Shown here piece by piece: positions 1 through 7,422 of a DNA stretch of 64,000 nt (position 1 is the first letter of the stretch; every line of letters begins with the position of its first letter). The stretch is from NCBI RefSeq assembly GCF_002572525.1, contig NZ_PDBS01000001.1, positions 186,001 through 250,000 on the forward strand. Reading direction: 5' to 3'. A model generated the notes under the pieces. It ran no database searches, was not told the DNA's origin, and worked only from the letters and a program-made list of their open reading frames with translations. This DNA comes from Natrinema sp. CBA1119 (lineage in GTDB: Archaea > Halobacteriota > Halobacteria > Halobacteriales > Natrialbaceae). Position numbers and translations under genes: made by a program.

Positions 1-144
1 ATGGAGGGGACTTCCCGACTGTCGCCGGAAAGTCGGACATCCGAGGGGATGCGACCGAAGTGATTTTGCCTTTGTGAAAAAATCTCCTTTGATTCTTGTG
101 GTGTTATCGTGCACTAATGGCCGGGTGGAAGAGATAAAAGTAAC

Positions 145-153
145 TTCTATACC
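145..153 (+). promoter_or_regulatory. TATA-like box of the sdh operon
   Basis: TTCTATACC lies about 30 bases before the sdhC ATG at 182, the spacing expected for a haloarchaeal promoter with a very short leader. Assigned by spacing and composition only. Confidence 0.5.
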
Positions 154-181
154 CCCGCGGTCTAACGCACCACATGAGCGT

Positions 182-613
182 ATGAGTCAGTCTTACAATC
201 GCGGTCTCATCGAGGACTTCGGTCGCTGGAAGGAGTTCTCGGCCGGCATGTGGGCGTGGATCTTCCACAAGTTCACCGGATGGGTGCTAATCGGCTACCT
301 GTTCACTCACATCGCCGTGCTGAGTACCTCTATCGGTGGCGCACAGGGCGAAACGACGATGGTCGACGGAGAAGCGGTTAACGTGTATACCGCGACGCTA
401 CAGGGGCTCGAGGGCCTGTTTCTCGTCCGTCTGCTCGAGATCGGCCTGCTCGCGGTGGCCGTCTTCCACATCCTGAACGGCCTCCGCCTGCTGATGGTCG
501 ATCTCGGCGTCGGGCTCGAGGCACAGGACAAGAGTTTCTACGCCTCGCTGGTGCTGACGGGTGCGATCACCGTCGCCAGCGTCCCCACGTTCCTCGCGGG
601 GGTGTCGATCTAA
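182..613 (+). CDS. sdhC: Succinate dehydrogenase, cytochrome b556 subunit
   Basis: This 143-residue membrane protein is one of two anchors of succinate dehydrogenase (complex II), which feeds electrons from succinate into the quinone pool. Three hydrophobic segments are visible at about residues 27-47, 75-97 and 115-137. His residues in [10 protein letters not shown] and [11 protein letters not shown] are candidate haem b ligands. I chose the ATG at 182 because the frame upstream is not protein-like and a TATA-like box sits about 30 bases before it. The stop overlaps the sdhD start by one base (TAATG), and sdhB and sdhA follow, so this is the first gene of a four-gene operon. Confidence 0.93.
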   Translation: MSQSYNRGLIEDFGRWKEFSAGMWAWIFHKFTGWVLIGYLFTHIAVLSTSIGGAQGETTMVDGEAVNVYTATLQGLEGLFLVRLLEIGLLAVAVFHILNGLRLLMVDLGVGLEAQDKSFYASLVLTGAITVASVPTFLAGVSI

Positions 614-978
614 TGGCGGAGCGCTACTCTTCCTTTACGCCCGGCGGCACCGGCTGGTTCCTCCAGCGCGTCACCGCCGCGTTCCTCGTCGTCGTTCTCG
701 CCTTCCACTTCTTCCTCCTGCACTTCGTCAACCACGCGTACGAGGTAACCTTCTTGGGTACCGAAGCCCGAATGCAAAACATCGGTTACTTCCTCACGAT
801 GGTGCTGTTCCTGATCACCGCCGCGTTCCACGGCGTCAACGGCGTCTACAACGCGCTAGTCAATCAGGGCCTCGAGGGGACCCAGAAGAAGGTCGTGCTG
901 GCGGTGCTGGTCATCGCCGGCGTCGCGCTCGTCGCGCAGGGAATCTACGTCGCACTCGCAATGAGAGGGATGATCTAA
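613..978 (+). CDS. sdhD: Succinate dehydrogenase, second membrane anchor
   Basis: A 121-residue protein with three predicted membrane helices (about 17-38, 54-76, 94-115), matching the second hydrophobic anchor of archaeal succinate dehydrogenase. His residues in AFHFFLLHFVNH and TAAFHGVNG may bind haem or line the quinone site. The ATG overlaps the sdhC stop by one base, implying translational coupling, and sdhB starts one base after its stop. The role rests mainly on operon position and topology, because this subunit is poorly conserved. Confidence 0.9.
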   Translation: MAERYSSFTPGGTGWFLQRVTAAFLVVVLAFHFFLLHFVNHAYEVTFLGTEARMQNIGYFLTMVLFLITAAFHGVNGVYNALVNQGLEGTQKKVVLAVLVIAGVALVAQGIYVALAMRGMI

Positions 979-979
979 T

Positions 980-1858
980 ATGAGCACGCAACAGGCCGAA
1001 CCCGAGAGCCAGGAAGCACCGGAAGACCCGGAGATGAAAGGCACGCAGTCGCCCCAGGAGCGGCGACTCGACGACAAAGACGACGGGATGGTCGACGAAC
1101 ACGCCGAAAAGGAGGCCGAACTTCAGGGGGAGACGGTCCTCATCAAGGTGTTCCGCTACGACCCCGAAGTCGAGGGGAAACAGGAACCCCGATTCGACGA
1201 CTTCCACGTCCCCTTCGAGAAGGGGATGACCGTCCTCGACGCGGTCATGTACGCCCGCGACGAGTACGATTCGTCGCTGACGTTCCGACACTCCTGTCGG
1301 CAGGCCGTCTGTGGCTCCGATGCCTTCTTCGTCAACGGGAGGCAGCGACTGGGCTGTAAGACCCAGATCTCCGACCTCGAGCAGCCGGTTCGCATCGAGC
1401 CCCTGCCCCACCAGGAGGTCGTCAAGGACCTGGTCGTCGACATGGACCACTTCTACGACCAGATGCACACGGTCGAGCCGTACTTTCAGGACGAGGACAC
1501 ACCCGCGACCGACGACCTCGAAGAGCAGCGCCAGAGCCCCGAAAACCGCGAGAAGATCAAGATGTCCTCGCGGTGTATCTGGTGTGGTGCGTGCATGTCC
1601 TCCTGTAACATCGCGGCCGGCGACAACGAGTATCTGGGCCCCGCGGCGATCAACAAGGCCTACAAGTTCGCGATGGACGACCGCGAGGGCGAGGAGATCA
1701 AAGAGCACCGACTCCGCATTCTCGAGCAGGAACACGGCGTCTGGCGGTGCCAGACCCAGTTCTCCTGTACCGAGGTGTGTCCGAAAGACATCCCGCTCAC
1801 CGAGCACATTCAGGAGCTCAAGCGGGAGGCAGTCAAGAAGAACCTGAAATTCTGGTAA
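980..1858 (+). CDS. sdhB: Succinate dehydrogenase iron-sulfur subunit
   Basis: A 292-residue protein that carries electrons from the flavin subunit to the membrane anchors. The [2Fe-2S] site is CRQAVCGSD with C106, C111 and C126; Asp114 replaces the third Cys, as in E. coli SdhB. The C-terminal part has IWCGACMSSC (C199, C202, C205, C209) plus C257, C263 and C267, giving the [4Fe-4S] and [3Fe-4S] clusters. An acidic extension of about 50 residues precedes the ferredoxin fold, longer than in bacterial SdhB and typical of halophile adaptation. It sits between sdhD and sdhA with gaps of 1 and 3 bases. Confidence 0.96.
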   Translation: MSTQQAEPESQEAPEDPEMKGTQSPQERRLDDKDDGMVDEHAEKEAELQGETVLIKVFRYDPEVEGKQEPRFDDFHVPFEKGMTVLDAVMYARDEYDSSLTFRHSCRQAVCGSDAFFVNGRQRLGCKTQISDLEQPVRIEPLPHQEVVKDLVVDMDHFYDQMHTVEPYFQDEDTPATDDLEEQRQSPENREKIKMSSRCIWCGACMSSCNIAAGDNEYLGPAAINKAYKFAMDDREGEEIKEHRLRILEQEHGVWRCQTQFSCTEVCPKDIPLTEHIQELKREAVKKNLKFW

Positions 1859-1861
1859 TCC

Positions 1862-3700
1862 ATGTACGAACACGACGTTATCGTGGTCGGCGCAGGCGGC
1901 GCTGGCCTCCGAGCCGCGATCGCAGCACACGAAGCGGGAGCCGACGTGGCAATGGTCTCGAAGCTCCACCCCGTCCGCAGCCACACCGGCGCGGCGGAGG
2001 GCGGAATCAACGCCGCGCTCCAGGAGGGCGACGACTGGGAACTCCACGCCTACGACACGATGAAGGGGTCGGACTACCTGGCCGACGCCCCGGCGGTCGA
2101 GGCCCTCGCGCAGAACTCTCCCGAAGAGACGATCAATTTAGAGCACTGGGGAATGCCGTTCTCCCGCGAGGACGACGGCCGGGTCTCCCAGCGACCGTTC
2201 GGCGGGCTCTCGTATCCGCGGACCACCTACGCCGGTGCCGAGACGGGACATCACCTGCTGCACACGATGTACGAGCAGGTCGTCAAGCGAGGCATTCAGG
2301 TCTACGACGAGTGGTACGTGATGGACCTCGCGACGACGGACGAACCGGATCCGAACGACCGTGAGTGCCACGGCGTCGTCGCTTACGACGTCCAATCCGG
2401 CACGATCGAGGGCTTCAAGGCCAACGGCGGGGTCGTCCTCGCGACCGGCGGTCCCGGGCAGGCGTTCGATCACACCACCAACGCCGTCTCCTGTACCGGC
2501 GACGGCCACGCGATGGCGTATCGCGCCGGCGCACCGCTCGAGGACATGGAGTTCATCCAGTTTCACCCGACCTCGCTGCCCTCGACCGGCGTGCTCATCA
2601 GCGAGGGTGTCCGCGGCGAAGGTGGCATCCTCTACAACAGCGAAGGCGAGCGGTTCATGTTCGAGCACGGCTACGCGAACAACTCCGGCGAGCTCGCCTC
2701 GCGGGACGTCGTCGCCCGCGCCGAACTGACCGAGGTCAACGAGGGCCGCGGCGTCGACGATGAGTACGTCCACCTCGATATGCGCCACCTCGGCGAGGAA
2801 CGGATTATGGACCGCCTCGAGAACATCCTCCACCTCGCGGAGGACTTCGAGGGCGTCGACGGCCTCGTCGAGCCGATGCCGGTCAAGCCCGGCCAGCACT
2901 ACGCGATGGGCGGCATCGAAGTCGACGAGAACGGGGAGAGCTGCGTCAACGGCCTCTACGCCGCCGGCGAGTGCGCCTGCGTCTCCGTCCACGGCGGCAA
3001 CCGCCTCGGCGGCAACGCCCTGCCGGAACTGATCGTCTTCGGCAAGCGCGCCGGTCGCCACGCAGCCGGTGATGATCTCGGCGAGCCCGAGATCCGGACC
3101 GGCTACGGCGACGATGTGGAGGACGAAACCGACACCGAACTCCCGGTCGCCCCCGGCGAAGCGGGACTCGATACGAGCGGAAGCGTCGCCGCAGACGGGG
3201 GCGTCACCGCCGACGCCGAGGGCATCCTCGAGCGGACCGTCGAAACGGCCCGCGAACGCGTCGACCACCTGATGGAGAAAGACGACGGCGTCCAGCACGC
3301 CGAGATCCGCGCGAAGCTCCAGAAAGCGATGACGGACTACGTCAACGTCTTCCGCACCGAAGAGGGGGTCAAGAAGGCGCTGAAGCTCATCCGCGAGTGC
3401 CGGCAGGAGTACCAGGACGTCTACGTGGACGACCCGTCGCGGACGTTCAACACCGACCTCCAGCAGACCATCGAGACGCGAAACCTGATCGACGTCGCCG
3501 AGACGATCGCGCTCGGCGCGCTCGTTCGCAACGAATTCCGCGGCGCTCACTGGCGACAGGAGAATCAGATCCGCGACGACGAGAACTGGCTCAAACACAC
3601 GCTCATCTCGTGGGACGATGGCGAACCCTCGATCTTCTACCGACCGGTCATCCTCGAGGGCGAGAACAAGACCTACGAGCCCAAAGAGCGTAGTTACTGA
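1862..3700 (+). CDS. sdhA: Succinate dehydrogenase flavoprotein subunit
   Basis: This 612-residue flavoprotein oxidises succinate to fumarate. The N-terminal Rossmann motif is VVGAGGAGLRAA, followed by RSHTGAAEGGINAAL with His41, the usual covalent FAD attachment site. HPTSLP and the segment HGGNRLGGNALPE supply substrate-binding and catalytic residues of the family. The length is within the normal range of about 570-620, with an acidic insertion around residues 400-445. It is the last gene of the sdhCDBA operon; T-rich tracts about 20-35 bases after the stop may end transcription. Confidence 0.97.
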   Translation: MYEHDVIVVGAGGAGLRAAIAAHEAGADVAMVSKLHPVRSHTGAAEGGINAALQEGDDWELHAYDTMKGSDYLADAPAVEALAQNSPEETINLEHWGMPFSREDDGRVSQRPFGGLSYPRTTYAGAETGHHLLHTMYEQVVKRGIQVYDEWYVMDLATTDEPDPNDRECHGVVAYDVQSGTIEGFKANGGVVLATGGPGQAFDHTTNAVSCTGDGHAMAYRAGAPLEDMEFIQFHPTSLPSTGVLISEGVRGEGGILYNSEGERFMFEHGYANNSGELASRDVVARAELTEVNEGRGVDDEYVHLDMRHLGEERIMDRLENILHLAEDFEGVDGLVEPMPVKPGQHYAMGGIEVDENGESCVNGLYAAGECACVSVHGGNRLGGNALPELIVFGKRAGRHAAGDDLGEPEIRTGYGDDVEDETDTELPVAPGEAGLDTSGSVAADGGVTADAEGILERTVETARERVDHLMEKDDGVQHAEIRAKLQKAMTDYVNVFRTEEGVKKALKLIRECRQEYQDVYVDDPSRTFNTDLQQTIETRNLIDVAETIALGALVRNEFRGAHWRQENQIRDDENWLKHTLISWDDGEPSIFYRPVILEGENKTYEPKERSY

Positions 3701-3717
3701 CCGCGGCGTCGCTTCCG

Positions 3718-3735
3718 TTTTCTCGTTCCGTTTTT
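3718..3735 (+). terminator. T-rich terminator after sdhA
   Basis: Two T tracts (3718-3721 and 3731-3735) lie just downstream of the sdhA stop. Archaeal RNA polymerase terminates at such tracts without needing a hairpin. The call is positional. Confidence 0.35.
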
Positions 3736-3770
3736 CGGCGTGCGATCCGGTCGTCATCTCGAGTAGAATC

Positions 3771-3780
3771 GTTTATACCC
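3771..3780 (+). promoter_or_regulatory. TATA box for small membrane protein gene
   Basis: GTTTATACCC is a strong archaeal TATA match, about 25 bases before the ATG at 3802, which predicts a leaderless transcript. Confidence 0.6.
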
Positions 3781-3801
3781 ATCCCGGCTATTGGGGAATC
3801 T

Positions 3802-3963
3802 ATGGGTACCGTTTTGCTGCTCGGCATCGTCGCGTCTCTCCTCAGCGCCTCCGTCCTGGCCGGTCCGTTGCTGTTCGTGGCGATAGTGTTCGCACCCGCG
3901 GCGCTCCTGATGGTGCTGTGGGTTCTCATGCGGCTTTTCTTCAGCACTGGGTCGGCGGCCTGA
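3802..3963 (+). CDS. Small two-helix membrane protein, unknown function
   Basis: A 53-residue protein made of two hydrophobic stretches (about residues 3-25 and 27-46) ending in a short polar tail. A convincing TATA box at leaderless spacing and high third-position GC argue that it is expressed. I recognise no family. It is convergent with a small XapX-like gene on the other strand, with only 31 bases between the stops. It does not belong to the sdh operon, since it has its own promoter. Confidence 0.6.
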   Translation: MGTVLLLGIVASLLSASVLAGPLLFVAIVFAPAALLMVLWVLMRLFFSTGSAA

Positions 3964-3994
3964 GCGCGGCCGACTCTCGTCGCTCGATCGGTCG

Positions 3995-4189
3995 CTACAA
4001 CCCCAGCGTCTCGAGAAGGTCGATGCCGACATCGGCGTATTCGATAACTTTGTATCCGAGGTAGATTCCGACGATACCCATGATACCGGGGAGTTCCGGT
4101 GGGGCAGGGATCGGGATATTAAAGAATCGAAACACTGCCCCGGTCAACAGTCCGGTCAGCAGCGCGAGGACGGTGAGTTGCGTCGACAT
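3995..4189 (-). CDS. XapX domain-like small membrane protein
   Basis: A 64-residue protein with two hydrophobic segments flanking FNIPIPAPPELPGIMGIVGI, which resembles the XapX (DUF1427) consensus, a short membrane family of unknown function. An ATG four codons upstream (4201) is possible. I prefer 4189 because a TATA-like element at 4214-4223 is 25-34 bases before it and GAGGGA precedes the codon. It stands alone, convergent with the small membrane protein at 3802. Confidence 0.75.
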   Translation of the reverse strand: MSTQLTVLALLTGLLTGAVFRFFNIPIPAPPELPGIMGIVGIYLGYKVIEYADVGIDLLETLGL

Positions 4190-4213
4190 TGGGTCCCTCA
4201 TATCGCCGACCGT

Positions 4214-4223
4214 AAGTTATACT
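4214..4223 (-). promoter_or_regulatory. TATA box for XapX-like gene
   Basis: On the minus strand the sequence reads AGTATAACTT, 25-34 bases before the chosen start at 4189; this spacing helped decide between two ATG codons. Confidence 0.5.
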
Positions 4224-4429
4224 GTCGGACGGCAGCCAGCGAAACGCCCGTCGCCGTCCCGCTAACGGTCGTCATCGCTCCCCGATCACGACGATTGCCT
4301 ATACCCGAGAACGGCCGCTCGAGCGGTCGGCCCGTAGTATCGCTGTAGGTTCGACGGATGACGTATACGGCATCGACAATGATGGCTGGCGTCTCGTCGC
4401 CGGATTTTCGACAATCGTTGTAGGCAGAG

Positions 4430-4438
4430 TTTATTATC
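4430..4438 (+). promoter_or_regulatory. TATA box for winged-helix gene
   Basis: TTTATTATC lies 23-31 bases before the ATG at 4461, consistent with a leaderless transcript. Confidence 0.55.
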
Positions 4439-4460
4439 GTCGAAAGAGAGACGTGGAAGT

Positions 4461-4685
4461 ATGGCGCAGCCAGCGACGACTGACCTTGCCGTCTCGGTAC
4501 CGACCGATCTCGATTCCGCTCGAGCGAAACTCGTCTACCTGTATCTCGCCGCGAGCGGTGGGGCGACCGCCGAAGACCTCTGTGACGACCTCGCGGTCAC
4601 GAAAGGGACGGTCCTCTCGATTACCGGAACGCTTCGGGATCGCGGGCATCTCGAGCGAGCGGACGGGCGATTCGAACTCGCCTGA
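4461..4685 (+). CDS. Small winged-helix DNA-binding protein (MarR/TrmB-like)
   Basis: A 74-residue protein that is essentially one winged-helix domain. Residues about 16-70 run LDSARAKLVYLYLAASGG, then a recognition-helix region LAVTKGTVLSITGTLRDRG and a short wing ending in FELA. There is no effector domain, so it is probably a small transcription regulator of the kind common in haloarchaea, related to TrmB/MarR N-terminal domains. Its targets are unknown. It is followed by the palindrome-rich gap at 4690-5092 and is convergent with the HD-domain gene. Confidence 0.75.
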   Translation: MAQPATTDLAVSVPTDLDSARAKLVYLYLAASGGATAEDLCDDLAVTKGTVLSITGTLRDRGHLERADGRFELA

Positions 4686-4751
4686 GGAGAGAGTAGCTGA
4701 CTCGAATGGCCGGGAGCGAGTTCCGAGCGTTGCGAGGAACTCGCGACCCTA

Positions 4752-5085
4752 CGGAAGAGCAAGCTCTTCCGAGCGGCGAGGGACCAGAGGTCCCTCGAGC
4801 AGTCGGCGTGCTCACAAATCGAAGATTTGTGGCATCACGAAACGGCTTCGCCGTTTCGAACGACTTCGCGCCGACGACCTCGCGGACGCGAGGCGCCCGC
4901 TCAACGGGGGAGGGCAGGCAGGTACCCGATACCCGCCACGAGCGCCTACGGCGCTCGCGGGCCGACGACTGATGTGAGCGAGCAGCGCGAGCGAACGGAG
5001 GGAGGAGTGCTTTTGCTCCAGCTTTTGCCGAGGGACGCCGCGCTGTGTGACGAAGTCACCAGCGCGGTAGACTGCAGGGCAAAAG
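4752..5085. repeat. Cluster of short palindromes (intergenic)
   Basis: This non-coding block between convergent genes holds at least six stem-loops. Perfect stems: 4752-4760/4763-4771 (9 bp), 4777-4785/4789-4797 (9 bp, loop AGA), 4813-4820/4824-4831 (8 bp, loop GAA), 4838-4846/4850-4858 (9 bp, loop TTC), 4939-4946/4950-4957 (8 bp, loop TAC). A longer hairpin 5038-5051/5055-5067 has one bulge and loop GAA, and is enclosed by an outer stem CTTTTGCC (5022-5029) with GGCAAAAG (5078-5085). Most loops are exactly three bases. No open frame here looks protein-like. Similar palindromic sequences occur between haloarchaeal genes; their role is unknown. Confidence 0.8.
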
Positions 5086-5092
5086 GTGGGTT

Positions 5093-5908
5093 TTACAGCT
5101 CGATCCGCTCGACCAACTGCTCGTGATTCTCGTTCGTGTTGAGCGCGACGATCCGGATCTCCTCTTCGAGGCCTGAGTCTTTGAGCTTGGCCTTGAGCAG
5201 GTTGTCGACCTGGTAGACGCCGGCGGCATTGGTCATCTCGATCTCGACCATCACGGGCGTGGTGTCGCCGGGCTGGAGCGAGACGCGCTTGATCGCCTGA
5301 CTCGAGAGGGTGTTGATACCGCGACCGCCGTACTCGTAGGGGATCCGGGAGCGACCGCTCTCCATGTCGAGGGCGTCGGCGACGCGAATGACGCCCGCTT
5401 CGGTGGTCAGCGGCGTTTCCGCGGTGTGGTGACAGAGGATCGCGTGGAGGATCTCGCCTTTCATCCGGACGGTGTCGCCGACGTCGTAGAACTCGGGCAG
5501 GACTCGATCGAGGATGTCCGCGGCCAGCGGAATCGAGTAATAGGCGTGGCTGTCGCGGTGGACGACGTGGCCGACGTCGTGTATCGTCGCCGCGAGTGCG
5601 ATGATGACCGATTCGTCCTCCTCGGCCAGTCCCTGCTGGCGCGCACCGTTGAAGTCGACGTCACCGGCCTTGAGCAGGTCGTAGAGACACAGCGCCCGGT
5701 TGCGGACGATCTCGATGTGTTTCGAGCCGTGGTCGTTGTACTGCATCCGGTCGACTGCGTTGACGTTCTGGGCCTCGAGATACGCGGTGATCTCCTCGTC
5801 GTCGTCGATGAACTCGAGAACCGAGTTCAGTTTCTCGTCGGGAAAGTCGTGATCGCTGTCGGGAAAGTAGATGCGGCGGGAATCCTCGTCGACGGGGGAG
5901 TTGCTCAT
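5093..5908 (-). CDS. HD-domain metal-dependent phosphohydrolase
   Basis: A 271-residue soluble protein with an HD fold. The metal-binding residues are visible as His60 (NDHGSKH), the HD pair His110-Asp111 in ATIHDVGH, His160-His161 in ILCHHTAE, and an Asp in VADALDMESGR. Such proteins hydrolyse phosphate esters, often nucleotides; the substrate here cannot be told from sequence. The C-terminal 70 residues (from about 200) form a separate beta-rich region of unknown role. It is monocistronic or leads no obvious operon; the peroxiredoxin gene 69 bases upstream is on the same strand. Confidence 0.85.
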   Translation of the reverse strand: MSNSPVDEDSRRIYFPDSDHDFPDEKLNSVLEFIDDDEEITAYLEAQNVNAVDRMQYNDHGSKHIEIVRNRALCLYDLLKAGDVDFNGARQQGLAEEDESVIIALAATIHDVGHVVHRDSHAYYSIPLAADILDRVLPEFYDVGDTVRMKGEILHAILCHHTAETPLTTEAGVIRVADALDMESGRSRIPYEYGGRGINTLSSQAIKRVSLQPGDTTPVMVEIEMTNAAGVYQVDNLLKAKLKDSGLEEEIRIVALNTNENHEQLVERIEL

Positions 5909-5977
5909 ATCTGAACGTCGGTTGCAGGCTAAAAAAGCCCTGCGACGGTCGCGGATCGAACGGTTCTCGGTGCAGCG

Positions 5978-6457
5978 TCAGGACAGGTTCTCGACGGCGG
6001 CTTCGACCTCGTCGTAGTCGGGTTCGACGCCGGGGTCGTCGCTAACCCACGAGTAGGCGATTTCGCCGTCGGCGTCGACGACGAACACCGAGCGCTTGGC
6101 CACGCCGTAGACGCCCAGATCGGCGAAGTCCATCGGGAGTTCGTAGTCGTCAATGATCTCCTTGTTGTAGTCGCTGATGAGACCGAACTCGAGGCCGTTC
6201 TGCTCGCGGAACTCGTTGAGCGTAAACGGCGAATCGCGGCTGACGCCGTAGACGGTGGCGTCTAATCCATTGAATGCGGCCAGGCGGTCCTGGAACGTAC
6301 ACATCTCGGTCGTACAGACGCCGGTGAACGCGCCGGGGAAGAAGGCGAGGACGATCGGTGCCTCGTCCTCGAGGCGCTCGGAGAGCGTGAACTCCTCGAT
6401 GTCGCCGTTTGCGAGCGGTGCGGTGAAGTCGGGTGCAGCATCGCCGGTCGTTACCAT
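5978..6457 (-). CDS. Peroxiredoxin (AhpC/TSA, BCP-like)
   Basis: A 159-residue thiol peroxidase that reduces hydrogen peroxide and organic peroxides. The active-site segment FFPGAFTGVCTTEMC carries the peroxidatic Cys48, with Cys53 five residues later as a possible resolving Cys, the spacing of the BCP/atypical 2-Cys group. The downstream SRDSPF motif and the length agree with the family. An open frame continues 34 codons upstream of 6457, but it is not protein-like and the fold starts with VTTGDAAPDFTAP, so I chose this ATG. The electron donor is not encoded nearby. Confidence 0.93.
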   Translation of the reverse strand: MVTTGDAAPDFTAPLANGDIEEFTLSERLEDEAPIVLAFFPGAFTGVCTTEMCTFQDRLAAFNGLDATVYGVSRDSPFTLNEFREQNGLEFGLISDYNKEIIDDYELPMDFADLGVYGVAKRSVFVVDADGEIAYSWVSDDPGVEPDYDEVEAAVENLS

Positions 6458-6641
6458 CGTTCGACAATACCGTACAAGCGGGAAAGACAGTTTCGTTCGC
6501 GGAACGGTTGGAGATTGCGATAGCGGTGTGAAACGAACCGGCGCGTTTCTCCCGTTCAATGTGAGGAGCTATCATTCTCGACGAATCACGTCCTCACACG
6601 GACTGTCGCGGTGTCTTGTTTACCTAAGCGGTCCAAAAAGG

Positions 6642-6649
6642 TTATAATT
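6642..6649 (+). promoter_or_regulatory. TATA box for tatA
   Basis: TTATAATT lies 26-33 bases before the tatA ATG at 6675, predicting a leaderless or nearly leaderless transcript. Confidence 0.6.
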
Positions 6650-6674
6650 GCCAGCGGGTAAGCCACGCATAGAG

Positions 6675-6992
6675 ATGGTAGCCGAAATTGCACCGCTGTT
6701 CATCCCCGGCGGCATGGGACCTCCGGAACTCGCAATCATCCTCATCATCGCGGTCTTGCTCTTCGGGGCGAACAAGATCCCGAAGCTCGCACGGTCGACC
6801 GGTGAGGCGATGGGTGAGTTCCAGAAGGGGCGCGAGAAAGTTGAAACGGAACTCGAAGAAATGCGTGACGGTAGCGGGAACGTCGACGAGGCAGACCGTA
6901 ACGACGACGAGTTCGTTGACACGGAGCCCGTCACCTCCGAAGAGGAGACGACCACCGACGCTGAAACCGAAGCGGAAACGGAAACCAACTAA
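6675..6992 (+). CDS. tatA: Sec-independent protein translocase TatA
   Basis: A 105-residue component of the twin-arginine translocase, which exports folded proteins and is the dominant export route in haloarchaea. Residues about 17-33 form the short membrane helix after the PPEL motif, followed by the hinge and amphipathic helix FGANKIPKLARSTGEAMGEF. The C-terminal third is highly acidic (E/T/D-rich), as is normal for halophile TatA. tatC is not in this window. A Tat-type lipoprotein signal in the tungstate-binding protein at 54732-55655 is a possible client. A T7 tract follows directly. Confidence 0.93.
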   Translation: MVAEIAPLFIPGGMGPPELAIILIIAVLLFGANKIPKLARSTGEAMGEFQKGREKVETELEEMRDGSGNVDEADRNDDEFVDTEPVTSEEETTTDAETEAETETN

Positions 6993-6994
6993 CG

Positions 6995-7001
6995 TTTTTT
7001 T
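6995..7001 (+). terminator. T7 terminator after tatA
   Basis: Seven consecutive T residues begin two bases after the tatA stop and eight bases before the tRNA gene, a typical archaeal intrinsic termination signal. Confidence 0.5.
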
Positions 7002-7008
7002 CACGCCG

Positions 7009-7081
7009 GGGCGTGTGGCCTAGCGGAGAGGGCAGGAGGTTCCTAACCTTCTGATCGCGGGTTCGAATCCCGCCACGCCCG
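7009..7081 (+). tRNA. tRNA-Arg (anticodon CCT)
   Basis: A complete 73-nt cloverleaf. The acceptor stem GGGCGTG pairs with CACGCCC, the D stem GCCT with GGGC, the anticodon stem GGAGG with CCTTC, and the T stem GCGGG with CCCGC around TTCGAAT. The anticodon CCT (7042-7044) reads AGG, so this is tRNA-Arg. The discriminator base is G and no CCA is encoded. There is no intron. Partial copies of its T-arm and 3' end follow at 7116-7129 (inverted) and 7175-7196 (direct). Confidence 0.96.
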
Positions 7082-7089
7082 TGCAACGA

Positions 7090-7196
7090 GCCACGGAGTG
7101 GCGAGTGAACCGGCATGGCGGGATTCGAATTAGAGAAGACGCAGCGCGAGCGAAGCGAGCGACCGTCTTCGCGTGGTTCGAATCCCGCTACGCCCG
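7090..7196. repeat. Palindromic element with partial tRNA-Arg copies
   Basis: Directly after the tRNA, 7175-7196 repeats tRNA bases 7060-7081 (22 bases, one mismatch), and 7116-7129 is an exact inverted copy of 7062-7075. The inverted and direct copies pair (7118-7129 with 7177-7188, 12 bp) and enclose an inner stem GAAGACG/CGTCTTC (7135-7141/7164-7170), so 7118-7188 is one long imperfect hairpin. A small stem GCCAC/GTGGC with loop GGA (7090-7102) precedes it. This could be a remnant attachment site, or a palindromic repeat that captured the T-arm. Confidence 0.7.
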
Positions 7197-7422
7197 TTTT
7201 ACAATTAGTCTCGAGGCCCAATGGGGTCCAAGTAGCGACGCAGGTGGCAGTCACGAACGACTATGACGCCCACTCGAGGAGTTGACGCCGATGCAGTCTC
7301 GCCCCCAGTTCAGCCCGTCGGTCACGTACTGTCGTCCTAGACGATCGTTCCATGTGAACGACGGGCATGCGGAGTGGACGACCGAAACTGGAAACGGAGA
7401 ACCGCCGGTCGCAAGCGAGTCG

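Noticed and set aside
1-63. A 21-codon frame starting at base 1
   Set aside because: Too short, no promoter visible, no recognisable sequence; it may be part of something outside the window.
2138-3757. Long minus-strand frame opposite sdhA
   Set aside because: Mirror of the GC-rich coding frame; no family similarity, while sdhA is certain.
4752-5085. CRISPR array or small RNA cluster
   Set aside because: The stems differ in sequence and there are no regular spacers; transcripts cannot be judged from sequence.
6931-7254. Minus-strand frame through tRNA-Arg
   Set aside because: It reads through tatA's end and the tRNA; such frames are common artefacts around tRNA genes.
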